In this document: positions 33,910-41,167 of the stretch, in pieces | Layout of the letters: each line of letters starts with the position of its first letter | Position numbering within the stretch: the stretch's first letter is position 1 | NCBI GenBank assembly: GCA_002840715.1 | Contig: PHBW01000027.1 | Location: forward strand, 1-45,433 | DNA length: 45,433 bases | Direction: 5' to 3' | Source: Chloroflexi bacterium HGW-Chloroflexi-4 | GTDB lineage: Bacteria; Chloroflexota; Anaerolineae; Anaerolineales; Anaerolineaceae | The notes under the pieces: generated by a model | The model's database searches: none | What the model was told of the DNA's origin: nothing | What the model saw: the letters and a program-made list of their open reading frames with translations, nothing else | Made by a program: the position numbers and the translations under genes

Positions 33910-34548
33910 TTAAATTTTATCGAATCTTGTCAACCAGGTTTTAAGTTCTCCGGCAGACAATTCATAACGGACTACATAAAATACCAGTTTGACATATTCA
34001 TTCCACACCATTCTGCGAGACTCGGCGTCTTTCCACCAGGTTTTTGAAAGGTTTGTGTATTCAAACGGGACAGGCACCATGCGTATTTTTAGTTGATCAC
34101 CAAAAACCGTTTTGTATGCCCATTTTGCCCTGCGTGTGTGATATGGATCTGTGACGATCATGATTGTGGCAATCATATCAGGATGAAGGTCAAGGTAACT
34201 GCGCAAGCGCAGCGCCTCCTGGTAGGTTGAAACCACATCAGATGTATCAATGATCACAGCATCTTCAGGGGCACCCGCATCCAATGCCAGGCGCCGGCTC
34301 CATTCAGCCTCGATACGCTGATTTTTCTCGCTGTATCCGCCGGTGAAAAACAGTTTGGAGGCAAGACCTTGTTTATACAGTTCAATTGCGTAATCCGTCC
34401 GATAATCCGCGCCACTGGATATAACGATCATATCCACCTTTTTGGGTTTGTCCTGAATGATAAGGTAATCTCCTATCGGCTGCAAAAGAGCGGAAAACAC
34501 CCCTGCCAGGATGATCAACGTAATGGTGACAATTAGCATTATTTTCAT
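33910..34548 (-). CDS. YdcF/SanA family (DUF218) protein with N-terminal anchor
   Basis: 212 aa with one N-terminal helix (about 3-22) and a DUF218 domain: VDMIVISSGADYRTDYAIELY, LFFTGGYSEKNQ, DTSDVVSTYQEALRL, IMIVTDPYHTRRAKWAYK. It is a different member from the gene at 15.6 kb. Convergent placement with the glycosyltransferase gives no operon evidence. The reaction is unknown; envelope roles are known for relatives. Confidence 0.85.
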   Translation of the reverse strand: MKIMLIVTITLIILAGVFSALLQPIGDYLIIQDKPKKVDMIVISSGADYRTDYAIELYKQGLASKLFFTGGYSEKNQRIEAEWSRRLALDAGAPEDAVIIDTSDVVSTYQEALRLRSYLDLHPDMIATIMIVTDPYHTRRAKWAYKTVFGDQLKIRMVPVPFEYTNLSKTWWKDAESRRMVWNEYVKLVFYVVRYELSAGELKTWLTRFDKI

Positions 34549-34816
34549 TATTAAGTCATTTTGCGAGTGTCTTACAGATACAAGGAAGGCTTGAGTTTAA
34601 GTACTCCTTCTTTTTTTCGCATCCTTTCATGAAAGAAATTTTATCACCAGACGAAAACCCAGGCGGTCAGGTTTTAATCGGTAATAGTTTATTCCAAAAG
34701 TTATGCAGATGAATTGCTGAAGGGATGAAAAAAACGAGCACTGCGTTTGCTCTTTGCCACGTTTGGTGTTTATTACCGTATTGGACTTTGTGCGAAGCGG
34801 CAGAAGTAGGACTTTT
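34549..34816. other. 268-base intergenic region upstream of the ydcF-like gene and after gntR
   Basis: Both neighbours lie on the minus strand. The region must hold the ydcF-like promoter and the end of gntR. A hairpin (GAGCA at 34736-34740 with TGCTC at 34748-34752) followed on the minus strand by GTTTTTTTC may be a terminator for gntR. No ORF was found. Confidence 0.45.
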
Positions 34817-35554
34817 TTATCTCGTCAACCTGACAAAATACTGATATCGATCCCCGCGGTATAAAATCTTGACATACTCCACCGGTTTGCGGTTTTGGGC
34901 GAAGAGAACGCGTTCGCTTAGCAAGAGTGGTGCACCTTCGGGGATTTCGAGCAGCACGGCTTCTTCGGGGGTGGCGAGGGTGACTTCGAGTGTCTCATCC
35001 GCTTCGGAGGGGATGATGTTGAATTTCTCCTGCAAGATGCGGTAGAGCGAACCGCTGCCCTGCATATCGGATTCGCTGATGGCTTGTTCAGGAGAAAGCG
35101 CCAGGTAGGAGGTCTGCAAGCCGATGGGGATGTTATCGCCCAGGCGGATGCGCTCAATGCGAAGCAGGGGGGTTCCGGTTGGGATTTCAAGCTTTTGGGC
35201 GATCTTGGCGGGGGCATCCACCCAGTTGAGCGAGCGGATGATCTGCCCGGGCTGGATGCCGCGTTTGAGCAGGTCCTCCGAAAAGCTGGTCAATTCCATC
35301 AAACCTTTTTGCAGTTTTTGAGGTGAAACGAAGGTGCCTCGTCCGTGTTCACGGTAGAGGTAGCCCTGTCGCACCAGGTGGTCAATGGCTTCACGAATGG
35401 TGGTGCGGCTTATGCTGTAAATCACTTCCAACTGGCGTTCTGATGGAATGGAGGTGCGCGGCAGCCATTCGCCATCTTCAATTTTTTGGCGTAAAATTGA
35501 AGCAAGCTGATTATATTTTGGCAGAGCGTTATACGGATCGATTGTTCTTGACAT
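34817..35554 (-). CDS. GntR family (HutC/UTRA) repressor of the microcompartment operon
   Basis: 245 aa: winged helix 10-75 (YNQLASILRQKIEDGEW, IPSERQLEVIYSISRTTIREAIDHLVRQGYLYREHGRGTFV) and a UTRA ligand-binding domain 95-240 (ELTSFSEDLLKRG, PLLRIERIRLGDN, ADETLEVTLATPEEAVLLEIPEGAPLL). UTRA domains bind small metabolites, often sugar phosphates or histidine-pathway compounds. The gene is transcribed opposite to the BMC operon across a promoter/operator region whose palindrome it probably binds. An SPU-type aldolase intermediate would be a natural inducer, by inference. Confidence 0.9.
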   Translation of the reverse strand: MSRTIDPYNALPKYNQLASILRQKIEDGEWLPRTSIPSERQLEVIYSISRTTIREAIDHLVRQGYLYREHGRGTFVSPQKLQKGLMELTSFSEDLLKRGIQPGQIIRSLNWVDAPAKIAQKLEIPTGTPLLRIERIRLGDNIPIGLQTSYLALSPEQAISESDMQGSGSLYRILQEKFNIIPSEADETLEVTLATPEEAVLLEIPEGAPLLLSERVLFAQNRKPVEYVKILYRGDRYQYFVRLTR

Positions 35555-35575
35555 TTTTTTTGAAAGTGGTACACT
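35548..35575 (+). promoter_or_regulatory. sigma70 promoter of the BMC operon
   Basis: A consensus TTGACA (35548-35553) and TACACT (35570-35575) are spaced by 16 bases. The -35 box overlaps the start codon of gntR. Transcription would start around 35582, directly at the ACTGGT palindrome. Confidence 0.6.
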
Positions 35576-35582
35576 ATGTGTG

Positions 35583-35606
35583 ACTGGTCATGTGGTCACT
35601 ACCAGT
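35583..35606. promoter_or_regulatory. candidate GntR operator
   Basis: The inverted repeat ACTGGT (35583-35588) and ACCAGT (35601-35606), 12 bases apart, lies exactly between the -10 boxes of the two opposing promoters. TGGTCA also occurs twice (35585-35590 and 35593-35598). Binding here would block both transcripts at their start sites. Confidence 0.5.
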
Positions 35607-35609
35607 TAG

Positions 35610-35638
35610 ATTATCCAACTTTTTTTGTTTTTCGTCAA
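35610..35638 (-). promoter_or_regulatory. sigma70 promoter of gntR
   Basis: On the minus strand TTGACG (35633-35638) and GATAAT (35610-35615) are spaced by 17 bases. Transcription would start near 35603 and run through the BMC promoter, giving face-to-face overlapping transcripts. Confidence 0.6.
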
Positions 35639-35657
35639 GTATGGAGTTTTAGTCAGC

Positions 35658-36278
35658 ATGCAGCCACTTTCGGATGAACAGCTCCACAATTTGGTAGAAC
35701 GGACCGTACGTCAAACCCTGGGCGGGATGATAAATCCCGTTCCTGCACCTGTTCCAGCTGATCCAGAACCTCCAAAAACTGTTATGCAAGCCCCTCCAAC
35801 CCCAACCGCATCAAACAAGAAAGTAGTAGCCATTGGAACGGACCATGGCGGTGTGGATCTCAAAGCCGCACTCAAAGCTGATCTGGCTGAACAGGGTTAC
35901 GAAATAATTGACTGCGGCACAAATACCAAAGACGCGGTGGATTACCCCGACATTGCTCTGACGGTTGCCCAACTGGTGGCTTCAGGCAAAGCCTGGCGCG
36001 GCGTGGTGATTGACGGCGCCGGCATCGGTTCATGCATGAGCGCCAACAAGGTGGCCGGCGTGCGGGCGGCCATGTGTTACGATATTTCAACGGCGCTTAA
36101 CAGCCGCGAACACAACGACGCCAATGTGCTTACGCTTGGCGCGGGTTTGATCGGTACTGCACTCGCAAAATCCATTCTTAAAACCTGGCTCGCCACTGAA
36201 TTCGGTGGTGGCAGGCATGCCAACCGGGTGGATAAAATTATTGCCATTGAAAAGTCTTATTTAAAGGAGGGGAAATAG
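35658..36278 (+). CDS. rpiB: RpiB/LacAB-family sugar-phosphate isomerase with encapsulation peptide
   Basis: 206 aa from the ATG at 35658 (GGAG 11 bases upstream). Residues 1-24 ([18 protein letters not shown]) form an amphipathic helix followed by a Pro/Ala linker to about 52, the layout of BMC encapsulation peptides. The enzyme domain follows: [54 protein letters not shown] and [13 protein letters not shown]. The Cys just before GTG in E. coli RpiB is Asp here (VVIDGAG), as I recall from LacA; a Cys lies five residues downstream of GAG. The pocket is therefore mixed and the sugar may not be ribose-5-phosphate. It heads the operon. Confidence 0.87.
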   Translation: MQPLSDEQLHNLVERTVRQTLGGMINPVPAPVPADPEPPKTVMQAPPTPTASNKKVVAIGTDHGGVDLKAALKADLAEQGYEIIDCGTNTKDAVDYPDIALTVAQLVASGKAWRGVVIDGAGIGSCMSANKVAGVRAAMCYDISTALNSREHNDANVLTLGAGLIGTALAKSILKTWLATEFGGGRHANRVDKIIAIEKSYLKEGK

Positions 36279-36280
36279 AG

Positions 36281-37228
36281 ATGTCCCCTGATTTGAAAAC
36301 CGTTGAATCATTAGTGGAAATCATCACCCGGGAAGTGCTGCTGGCGATGGTCGAACAGGAAGATAAAAGCCAAAACCCGGCAGGTGAAACCTGTCTTGTG
36401 GAGGTTTCAAACGGCGTCAAGGTGAAAACCTGCTTCAACAACGCCGGTCATGTGGTCAGCGCCGGTGCAGAGCGATTAACCTCCACTATCGGCGTCATTC
36501 CGCAGGATACCTCGCTGGCGGGCATGATCGACCATACTTTACTCAAACCGGATGCCACACCAGACAAGATCGCCCAACTGTGTTTTGAGGCGCGTAAGTA
36601 TCATTTTGCTTCAGTGTGCGTCAACCCCACCCACGTTAAACTGTGTGCAGACCTGCTGCGGGATTCTGATGTCAAGGTGTGTACCGTGATCGGTTTTCCG
36701 CTGGGAGCGACCTCTGCTGAAGTAAAAGCTTTTGAAGCCCGAAACGCACTGGATAACGGCGCCACCGAGATTGACATGGTGATCAACATCGGCGCACTCA
36801 AGGCCGGTGAGAGCGAAACCGTTGCCAAGGATATCCGCGGGGTGGTTGAAACTGTGCATGCCGCCGGTTCATTGGTCAAGGTCATCATTGAGACCGCCTT
36901 GCTGACGGATGAAGAAAAAGTAATTGCCTGCCTGCTGGCCAAAGAAGCCGGGGCTGATTTTGTGAAGACTTCCACCGGTTTTTCAGGCGGCGGCGCCACG
37001 GTGCATGATATTGCTTTGATGCGTAAGACAGTCGGCCCGACGGTGGGCGTGAAGGCTTCAGGCGGGGTGCATTCGCGTGAAGACGCAGAAGCATTGGTGG
37101 CTGCCGGAGCGACGCGCATCGGCGCAAGCGCCGGAGTCAAGATTATCCAGGCCGGCGGGGCGGCACAATCATCCCCTTCGGAGACTTCGTCGCCTGCTGC
37201 TGCACCTGCATCCTCGAAGGCGTACTAA
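36281..37228 (+). CDS. deoC: deoxyribose-phosphate aldolase with encapsulation peptide
   Basis: 315 aa, longer than the usual 220-250-aa DeoC. Residues 1-27 ([18 protein letters not shown]) form an amphipathic helix like BMC targeting peptides. About 28-75 is a linker with two Cys. The aldolase covers 78-290: [72 protein letters not shown] (Schiff-base Lys) and [17 protein letters not shown] (proton-relay Lys). It splits 2-deoxyribose-5-phosphate into glyceraldehyde-3-phosphate and acetaldehyde. The tail (about 290-315) is Ser/Ala/Pro-rich. AGGAGG lies upstream; only 2 bases separate it from rpiB. Confidence 0.92.
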   Translation: MSPDLKTVESLVEIITREVLLAMVEQEDKSQNPAGETCLVEVSNGVKVKTCFNNAGHVVSAGAERLTSTIGVIPQDTSLAGMIDHTLLKPDATPDKIAQLCFEARKYHFASVCVNPTHVKLCADLLRDSDVKVCTVIGFPLGATSAEVKAFEARNALDNGATEIDMVINIGALKAGESETVAKDIRGVVETVHAAGSLVKVIIETALLTDEEKVIACLLAKEAGADFVKTSTGFSGGGATVHDIALMRKTVGPTVGVKASGGVHSREDAEALVAAGATRIGASAGVKIIQAGGAAQSSPSETSSPAAAPASSKAY

Positions 37229-37240
37229 TCAGGAGCTCTT

Positions 37241-37531
37241 ATGTTAATTGCGCGTGTGATTGGAACCACTGTCTCGACCATCAAGGATGAAAAATTGGTT
37301 GGGCGAAAACTGCTCATCGTCCGTCAGACAGACGAACGCGGAGAGCCGGTTGGCAAGCCCTATGTAGCCATTGATACTGTGGATGCCGGTGTGGGTGATC
37401 TGGTACTCACTGCTGGCGGATCCAGCGCACGCCAGACCAATATCACCAAAGATACACCGGTCGATGCCGTGATCATGGCTATGATTGATTCCCTCGAAGT
37501 TGGTGGAGAAACGGTATTCCGTAAGAGTTAA
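37241..37531 (+). CDS. BMC-P (EutN/CcmL) pentameric shell vertex protein 1
   Basis: 96 aa with the EutN_CcmL fold: MLIARVIGTTVSTIKDEKLVGRK, LLIVRQTD, YVAIDTVDAGVGDLVLTAGGSSARQ and the closing segment VIMAMIDSLEV. Pentamers cap the corners of the icosahedral shell. It is 12 bases after deoC and 3 before the aldehyde dehydrogenase. It is the first of three BMC-P genes in the operon. Confidence 0.93.
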   Translation: MLIARVIGTTVSTIKDEKLVGRKLLIVRQTDERGEPVGKPYVAIDTVDAGVGDLVLTAGGSSARQTNITKDTPVDAVIMAMIDSLEVGGETVFRKS

Positions 37532-37534
37532 GCG

Positions 37535-38995
37535 ATGACTGATATCGATAAAGATCTGCTCTCCATTCAAGAAGCACGTGATCTGACCGCCCAAGCTTAT
37601 GAAGCCTGGAAAGTCTGGTCGCATGCCACACAGGAGCAGGTGGATAAAGTGTGTGCCGCCATGGCTGAAGCGGCTTATGCTGCCTCAGAACGTCTAGGCA
37701 GGTTGGCACACGAAGAGACAGGCTACGGCGTTGCCGCACACAAACAACTGAAAAATGAATTTGCCGCCCGAGGTGTATGGCAAAGTATCAAGGACGTGAG
37801 AACCGTCGGCGTTATCCGTGTGGATGTCGAGAAAAAACTCTACGAGATTGCCTGGCCGATGGGGGTGGTGGCTGCGCTGACACCCAGCACCAATCCGACC
37901 TCGACGGTCATATATAAAATATTGATCGCCGTCAAAGCGCGGGATGCCATTGTGATCGCTCCGCATCCCTCCGCGGCGAAGTGCTGCTTTGAAACAGCTT
38001 CTCTGATGGCAAAAGTTGCCGTAGAGAATGGGGCTCCGCAAGGGTTGATCGCCTGTCTGCAAAATATCTCACTGCCAGGCACGCAGGAATTAATGACGCA
38101 CAAGAACACTGCACTCATATTAGCCACAGGCGGCACGCCAATGGTTCGTGCAGCGCACTCTACGGGCAAGCCTGCCTACGGGGTTGGTCCGGGCAACGTG
38201 CCGGTGTATGTGGATCGTTCAGCAGATATCGAAAAAGCAGCCCGTTATATCGTTGCGAGCAAGGCGTTTGACTGCTCGACCATTTGCGCTACTGAACAGG
38301 CTGTGGTGGCAGACGCCCCCATTGCCCGCCGTCTGGAAGATCAAATGAAGCAGGAAGGTGCCTATTTTGTGGATGATGCACAAGCCAACCTGCTGAGAAA
38401 GCTGTTGTTCAATGCTGATGGCACCATGAATACTGCCACAGTTGGAAAACCTGCGGATACGCTGGCTGCCATGGCTGGGTTTGGTATTCCGAATGGCACA
38501 CGCATTTTGGTAGTGCGGCTGACCCGAACCGGCAAGGATGAACCACTCTCGCGCGAAAAGCTCACCACCGTACTTGGATGGTATGAAGAAAACGGTTGGG
38601 AGGCGGGCTGCGAACGCTGCATCGAGCTGATCCAGTTCGGCGGACGCGGACACAGCCTCATTATCCATGCCAAGGATCAGAATGTGATCATGGCATTTGG
38701 ATTGGAAAAACCAGTTTTTCGTATCGCTGTCAACACCATGGGTACCATGGGGGCGATTGGCGTCACCACCGGTGTGATGCCCTCTCTGACGCTTGGTGCG
38801 GGCGGGGTGGGTGGTTCAATTACCGGTGACAATATATCTGTTTCACATTTGTTTAATGTGAAACGCCTGGCTTATGAAACCTCTGCACCGCCTTTGGCCG
38901 CCATGATTCCGGGAGAACCGAGAGTAGGTCCATCACCGGATGAAGTGGAAGCCGTGGTGCGTAGTGTGGTTGAAAAATTACTCAATCGAAAATAA
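37535..38995 (+). CDS. CoA-acylating aldehyde dehydrogenase (PduP/EutE-like) with C-terminal encapsulation peptide
   Basis: 486 aa in the aldehyde dehydrogenase superfamily. NAD-binding and catalytic motifs are TPSTNPTSTVIYK, YGVGPGNVPVYVDRSADI and the nucleophile loop AFDCSTICATEQ, which lacks the Glu-plus-Cys pair of ordinary aldehyde oxidases and fits acylating PduP/EutE/AdhE enzymes. The last 20 residues (38933-38992, EVEAVVRSVVEKLL) form an amphipathic helix after a Pro/Gly linker, the typical position of an encapsulation peptide. It would oxidise acetaldehyde from DeoC to acetyl-CoA with NAD and CoA. Confidence 0.92.
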   Translation: MTDIDKDLLSIQEARDLTAQAYEAWKVWSHATQEQVDKVCAAMAEAAYAASERLGRLAHEETGYGVAAHKQLKNEFAARGVWQSIKDVRTVGVIRVDVEKKLYEIAWPMGVVAALTPSTNPTSTVIYKILIAVKARDAIVIAPHPSAAKCCFETASLMAKVAVENGAPQGLIACLQNISLPGTQELMTHKNTALILATGGTPMVRAAHSTGKPAYGVGPGNVPVYVDRSADIEKAARYIVASKAFDCSTICATEQAVVADAPIARRLEDQMKQEGAYFVDDAQANLLRKLLFNADGTMNTATVGKPADTLAAMAGFGIPNGTRILVVRLTRTGKDEPLSREKLTTVLGWYEENGWEAGCERCIELIQFGGRGHSLIIHAKDQNVIMAFGLEKPVFRIAVNTMGTMGAIGVTTGVMPSLTLGAGGVGGSITGDNISVSHLFNVKRLAYETSAPPLAAMIPGEPRVGPSPDEVEAVVRSVVEKLLNRK

Positions 38996-39025
38996 AGATT
39001 CTTATTTTGAGAAAGGATTTACAAA

Positions 39026-39346
39026 ATGGCAATGGATACAGCATTAATCGCTCTAGGAATGGTTGAAACCCGCGGTTTGATCGGTGCGGTGGAAGCCGCA
39101 GACGCCATGGTTAAGGCCGCCAATGTGTCTTTAATTGGTTCTGAATACGTCGGCGGCGGATATGTGACCGTCATGGTTCGTGGTGACGTGGGCGCAGTCA
39201 AGGCTGCTACAGATGCGGGCGCTGCTGCTGCAAAACGCATTGGCGAACTGGTATCGGTGCATGTCATTCCACGCCCGCATCAAGACATCGAAATGATCCT
39301 TCCGCAGAACAGCAAGGGCAGCATCGGCGGACGCGGTAAAGCCTAG
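39026..39346 (+). CDS. BMC-H hexameric shell protein
   Basis: 106 aa with a single BMC domain: [73 protein letters not shown]. It tiles shell facets. The pore loop reads YVGGGY where PduA has KIGSGL, so the central pore is more glycine-rich and uncharged. It has a good ribosome site and is the only BMC-H gene here. A 105-base gap follows. Confidence 0.95.
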   Translation: MAMDTALIALGMVETRGLIGAVEAADAMVKAANVSLIGSEYVGGGYVTVMVRGDVGAVKAATDAGAAAAKRIGELVSVHVIPRPHQDIEMILPQNSKGSIGGRGKA

Positions 39347-39451
39347 TTTTCGTCTGTTGTAACCCTTCCGCGATTCAGATTGATGGGTCAAATCTAAAAA
39401 GATTGGTCATCACTGAATCTGGTATTTTTGAAGCTGGAAAAAGGAGGAATC

Positions 39452-40078
39452 ATGGCAGATGCCTTTAGTTTGCGCTGCTATTGTTTCATAGACCGCATGC
39501 AAGCACAATATGCGGCCTTTGTTGGCACTATCACCCAGGGTGATCTGCCAGTTGAGGGCATGGCTGCCCTATATGTAGAAATGGCGCCCGGCAACGAAGT
39601 ATTTCGGGTTGTTGATATTGCCGTAAAAGCCACAGAAGCCCGCCCAGGCGCGCAGATCGTTGAACGCGAGTTCGGCATGTTTGAGGTGCATTCACTCAAT
39701 CAGGCGGCCGTTATAGAAGCTGGCCAAGTGGTGTTGGATCGTCTTGGTTTGAAAAAAGAAGACCGCATCAAACCCGAGGTTGTTTCGACCCAGGTGATCA
39801 CACGTATTGATCCGTATCAATCGCAGTTGATCAACCGATTCAGACGCGGCAGCATGCTGGTGCCGGGTGAAACGCTTTTGGTGCTCGAATGTGCACCGGC
39901 TGCTTACATTAATTTTGCCTGTAATGAAGCTGAAAAGAAAGCCAACATTAAAGTCATCCACATCTCCTCTGTGGGGCGTTTTGGGCGCATGTGGCTCTCA
40001 GGTAGTGAATCAGAGATCCTGACCGCTAAAAATGCCGCTGAGGCCGCTCTACGCGGTCTGGAAGGCATCCAGGGGTAA
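39452..40078 (+). CDS. BMC-T tandem-domain shell protein
   Basis: 208 aa from the ATG at 39452, with AAGGAGG upstream; a TTG start at 39428 is less likely. Two BMC-like halves are visible: 5-100 (FIDRMQAQYAAFVGTITQG, VVDIAVKATEARPGAQIVERE, GMFEVH) and 105-205 (LINRFRRGSMLVPGETLLVLECAPAAYINFACNEAEKKA, VGRFGRMWLSGSESEI). This is a BMC-T trimer whose wide pore passes larger substrates or cofactors. The halves look circularly permuted, as in several BMC-T types. Confidence 0.83.
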   Translation: MADAFSLRCYCFIDRMQAQYAAFVGTITQGDLPVEGMAALYVEMAPGNEVFRVVDIAVKATEARPGAQIVEREFGMFEVHSLNQAAVIEAGQVVLDRLGLKKEDRIKPEVVSTQVITRIDPYQSQLINRFRRGSMLVPGETLLVLECAPAAYINFACNEAEKKANIKVIHISSVGRFGRMWLSGSESEILTAKNAAEAALRGLEGIQG

Positions 40079-40090
40079 GAGGAGCAGCTT

Positions 40091-40471
40091 ATGGCAAAGA
40101 TTTTTATTACCGAACGCGATATTGAAGATATGGCCAAGCGCGGTGAGCTTTCTCTTACACTCAAAGATGATGTAGTCCTGACTGAACTGGCGTTTGAAAA
40201 AGCCGAAAGACTTGGAATTGTTCTGCTGCAGCCGCATCAACTTCCCCCGGCCGCTCCCATTAGACCCTATCTTTCAGAGCCTGTGGCAAGTCATTCTTCG
40301 GAGGGCAAAACGCCGTGCATGAGGTGCAACCTGGAAAAAGCAGGTCCGTCAGAAGAAGACCTACGCAAACGCATCCGAGACTCGGTGAAAGCCAAACTGG
40401 GCAATCAGATAGATCCTGCCTTGCTCGAAACCATCATTACCCGTGTGCTCAATAATGTGGGGATCAAGTAA
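40091..40471 (+). CDS. small BMC-associated protein with EutT-N-terminus-like domain, CxxC and C-terminal encapsulation-like helix
   Basis: 126 aa. Residues 1-47 (IFITERDIEDMAKRGELSL, then LTELAFEKAERLGIVLL) follow the pattern of the N terminus of EutT and related BMC proteins as I remember them. About 50-72 is a Pro-rich linker, then KTPCMRCN (a metal-binding-like CxxC), then two amphipathic helices ending IDPALLETIITRVLNNVGIK. The last resembles an encapsulation peptide. It lacks any EutT catalytic part. It could be a small core scaffold or metal-binding cargo. GAGGAG is upstream. No firm family can be named. Confidence 0.65.
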   Translation: MAKIFITERDIEDMAKRGELSLTLKDDVVLTELAFEKAERLGIVLLQPHQLPPAAPIRPYLSEPVASHSSEGKTPCMRCNLEKAGPSEEDLRKRIRDSVKAKLGNQIDPALLETIITRVLNNVGIK

Positions 40472-40474
40472 GCC

Positions 40475-40795
40475 ATGTTATTAGGGCGGGTGGAAGGTAC
40501 TGCGGTGTGCTCGGTGAAATATCCGGGCACTGAAGGACTGAAGCTGTTGATTGTTCAGCCGTTGAACCGTCATCTTGAACCGGTTGGCGCGCTTCAGGTT
40601 GCTGCGGATGTCGTTCAGGCTGGCATCGGAGATCTGTGTTTAATGGTGCGCAGTCGTGAAGCAGCTCTTGCATTACCGGATATCAAATTTGTGCCGATTG
40701 ATCTTTCTTTGGTGGGAATTGTAGATGAACTTTCGGTACATCCAGACAGTGAATTTGATTTTGTCTTAAAAAAGGGTTTCAACCCGTATTCATGA
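40475..40795 (+). CDS. BMC-P shell vertex protein 2
   Basis: 106 aa with the EutN_CcmL domain: MLLGRVEGTAVCSVKYPGTEGLKLLIVQPLN, QVAADVVQAGIGDLCLMV, and the closing segment DLSLVGIVDELSV. The glycine-rich GGSSAR-type loop is replaced by SREAALALPD, so it is a divergent paralogue. It is longer at the C terminus (FDFVLKKGFNPYS). Three bases separate it from the upstream gene. Confidence 0.9.
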   Translation: MLLGRVEGTAVCSVKYPGTEGLKLLIVQPLNRHLEPVGALQVAADVVQAGIGDLCLMVRSREAALALPDIKFVPIDLSLVGIVDELSVHPDSEFDFVLKKGFNPYS

Positions 40796-40805
40796 GCGAG
40801 TTAAT

Positions 40806-41075
40806 ATGATATTGGCAAAAGTGATCGGCACGGTGGTGACCACCATTAGCCATCAGGGTTTTAAACGCCGCAGGCTTCTTGTTGTGCAGCCGCTGGTGAT
40901 GGAGGGGGAGAAAGCTGATGACGATTTTGTGGCGCTGGATGCCTCGCATGCCGGGATTGGCGACACAGTGCTGATCAACCGGGAAGGCGGGGGTACCAGG
41001 CAGGTTTTGAGGGACCCTGATGCACCGGTGATTTCTCTCATTGTGGGAATTGTCGATTCAGTCTATATCGGGTAA
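40806..41075 (+). CDS. BMC-P shell vertex protein 3
   Basis: 89 aa: MILAKVIGTVVTTISHQGFKRRRLLVVQPL, FVALDASHAGIGDTVLINREGGGTRQVL and ISLIVGIVDSVYIG. It is a standard EutN/CcmL vertex protein, 10 bases after BMC-P 2. Three different BMC-P proteins in one locus could make homo- or heteropentamers. Confidence 0.93.
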   Translation: MILAKVIGTVVTTISHQGFKRRRLLVVQPLVMEGEKADDDFVALDASHAGIGDTVLINREGGGTRQVLRDPDAPVISLIVGIVDSVYIG

Positions 41076-41167
41076 AAGATGGCTCGGATCAAACCTGGAC
41101 TATTGGACTTATTTCATTCATTCTGGGGCACGGTATGCCGTGCCCTTACCTGTTAAGTTGAGGCCGC
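41076..41167 (+). promoter_or_regulatory. spacer with GC hairpin between shell genes and the flavin oxidoreductase
   Basis: An 8-bp perfect GC stem (41126-41133 with 41138-41145, loop TATG) has no T run after it, so it looks more like an mRNA processing or attenuation hairpin than a full terminator. It could lower expression of the downstream enzyme relative to the shell. Confidence 0.45.

Noticed and set aside
41126..41145. The GC hairpin before the flavin oxidoreductase as a full terminator.
   Set aside because: There is no T run after the stem, so termination is not supported.
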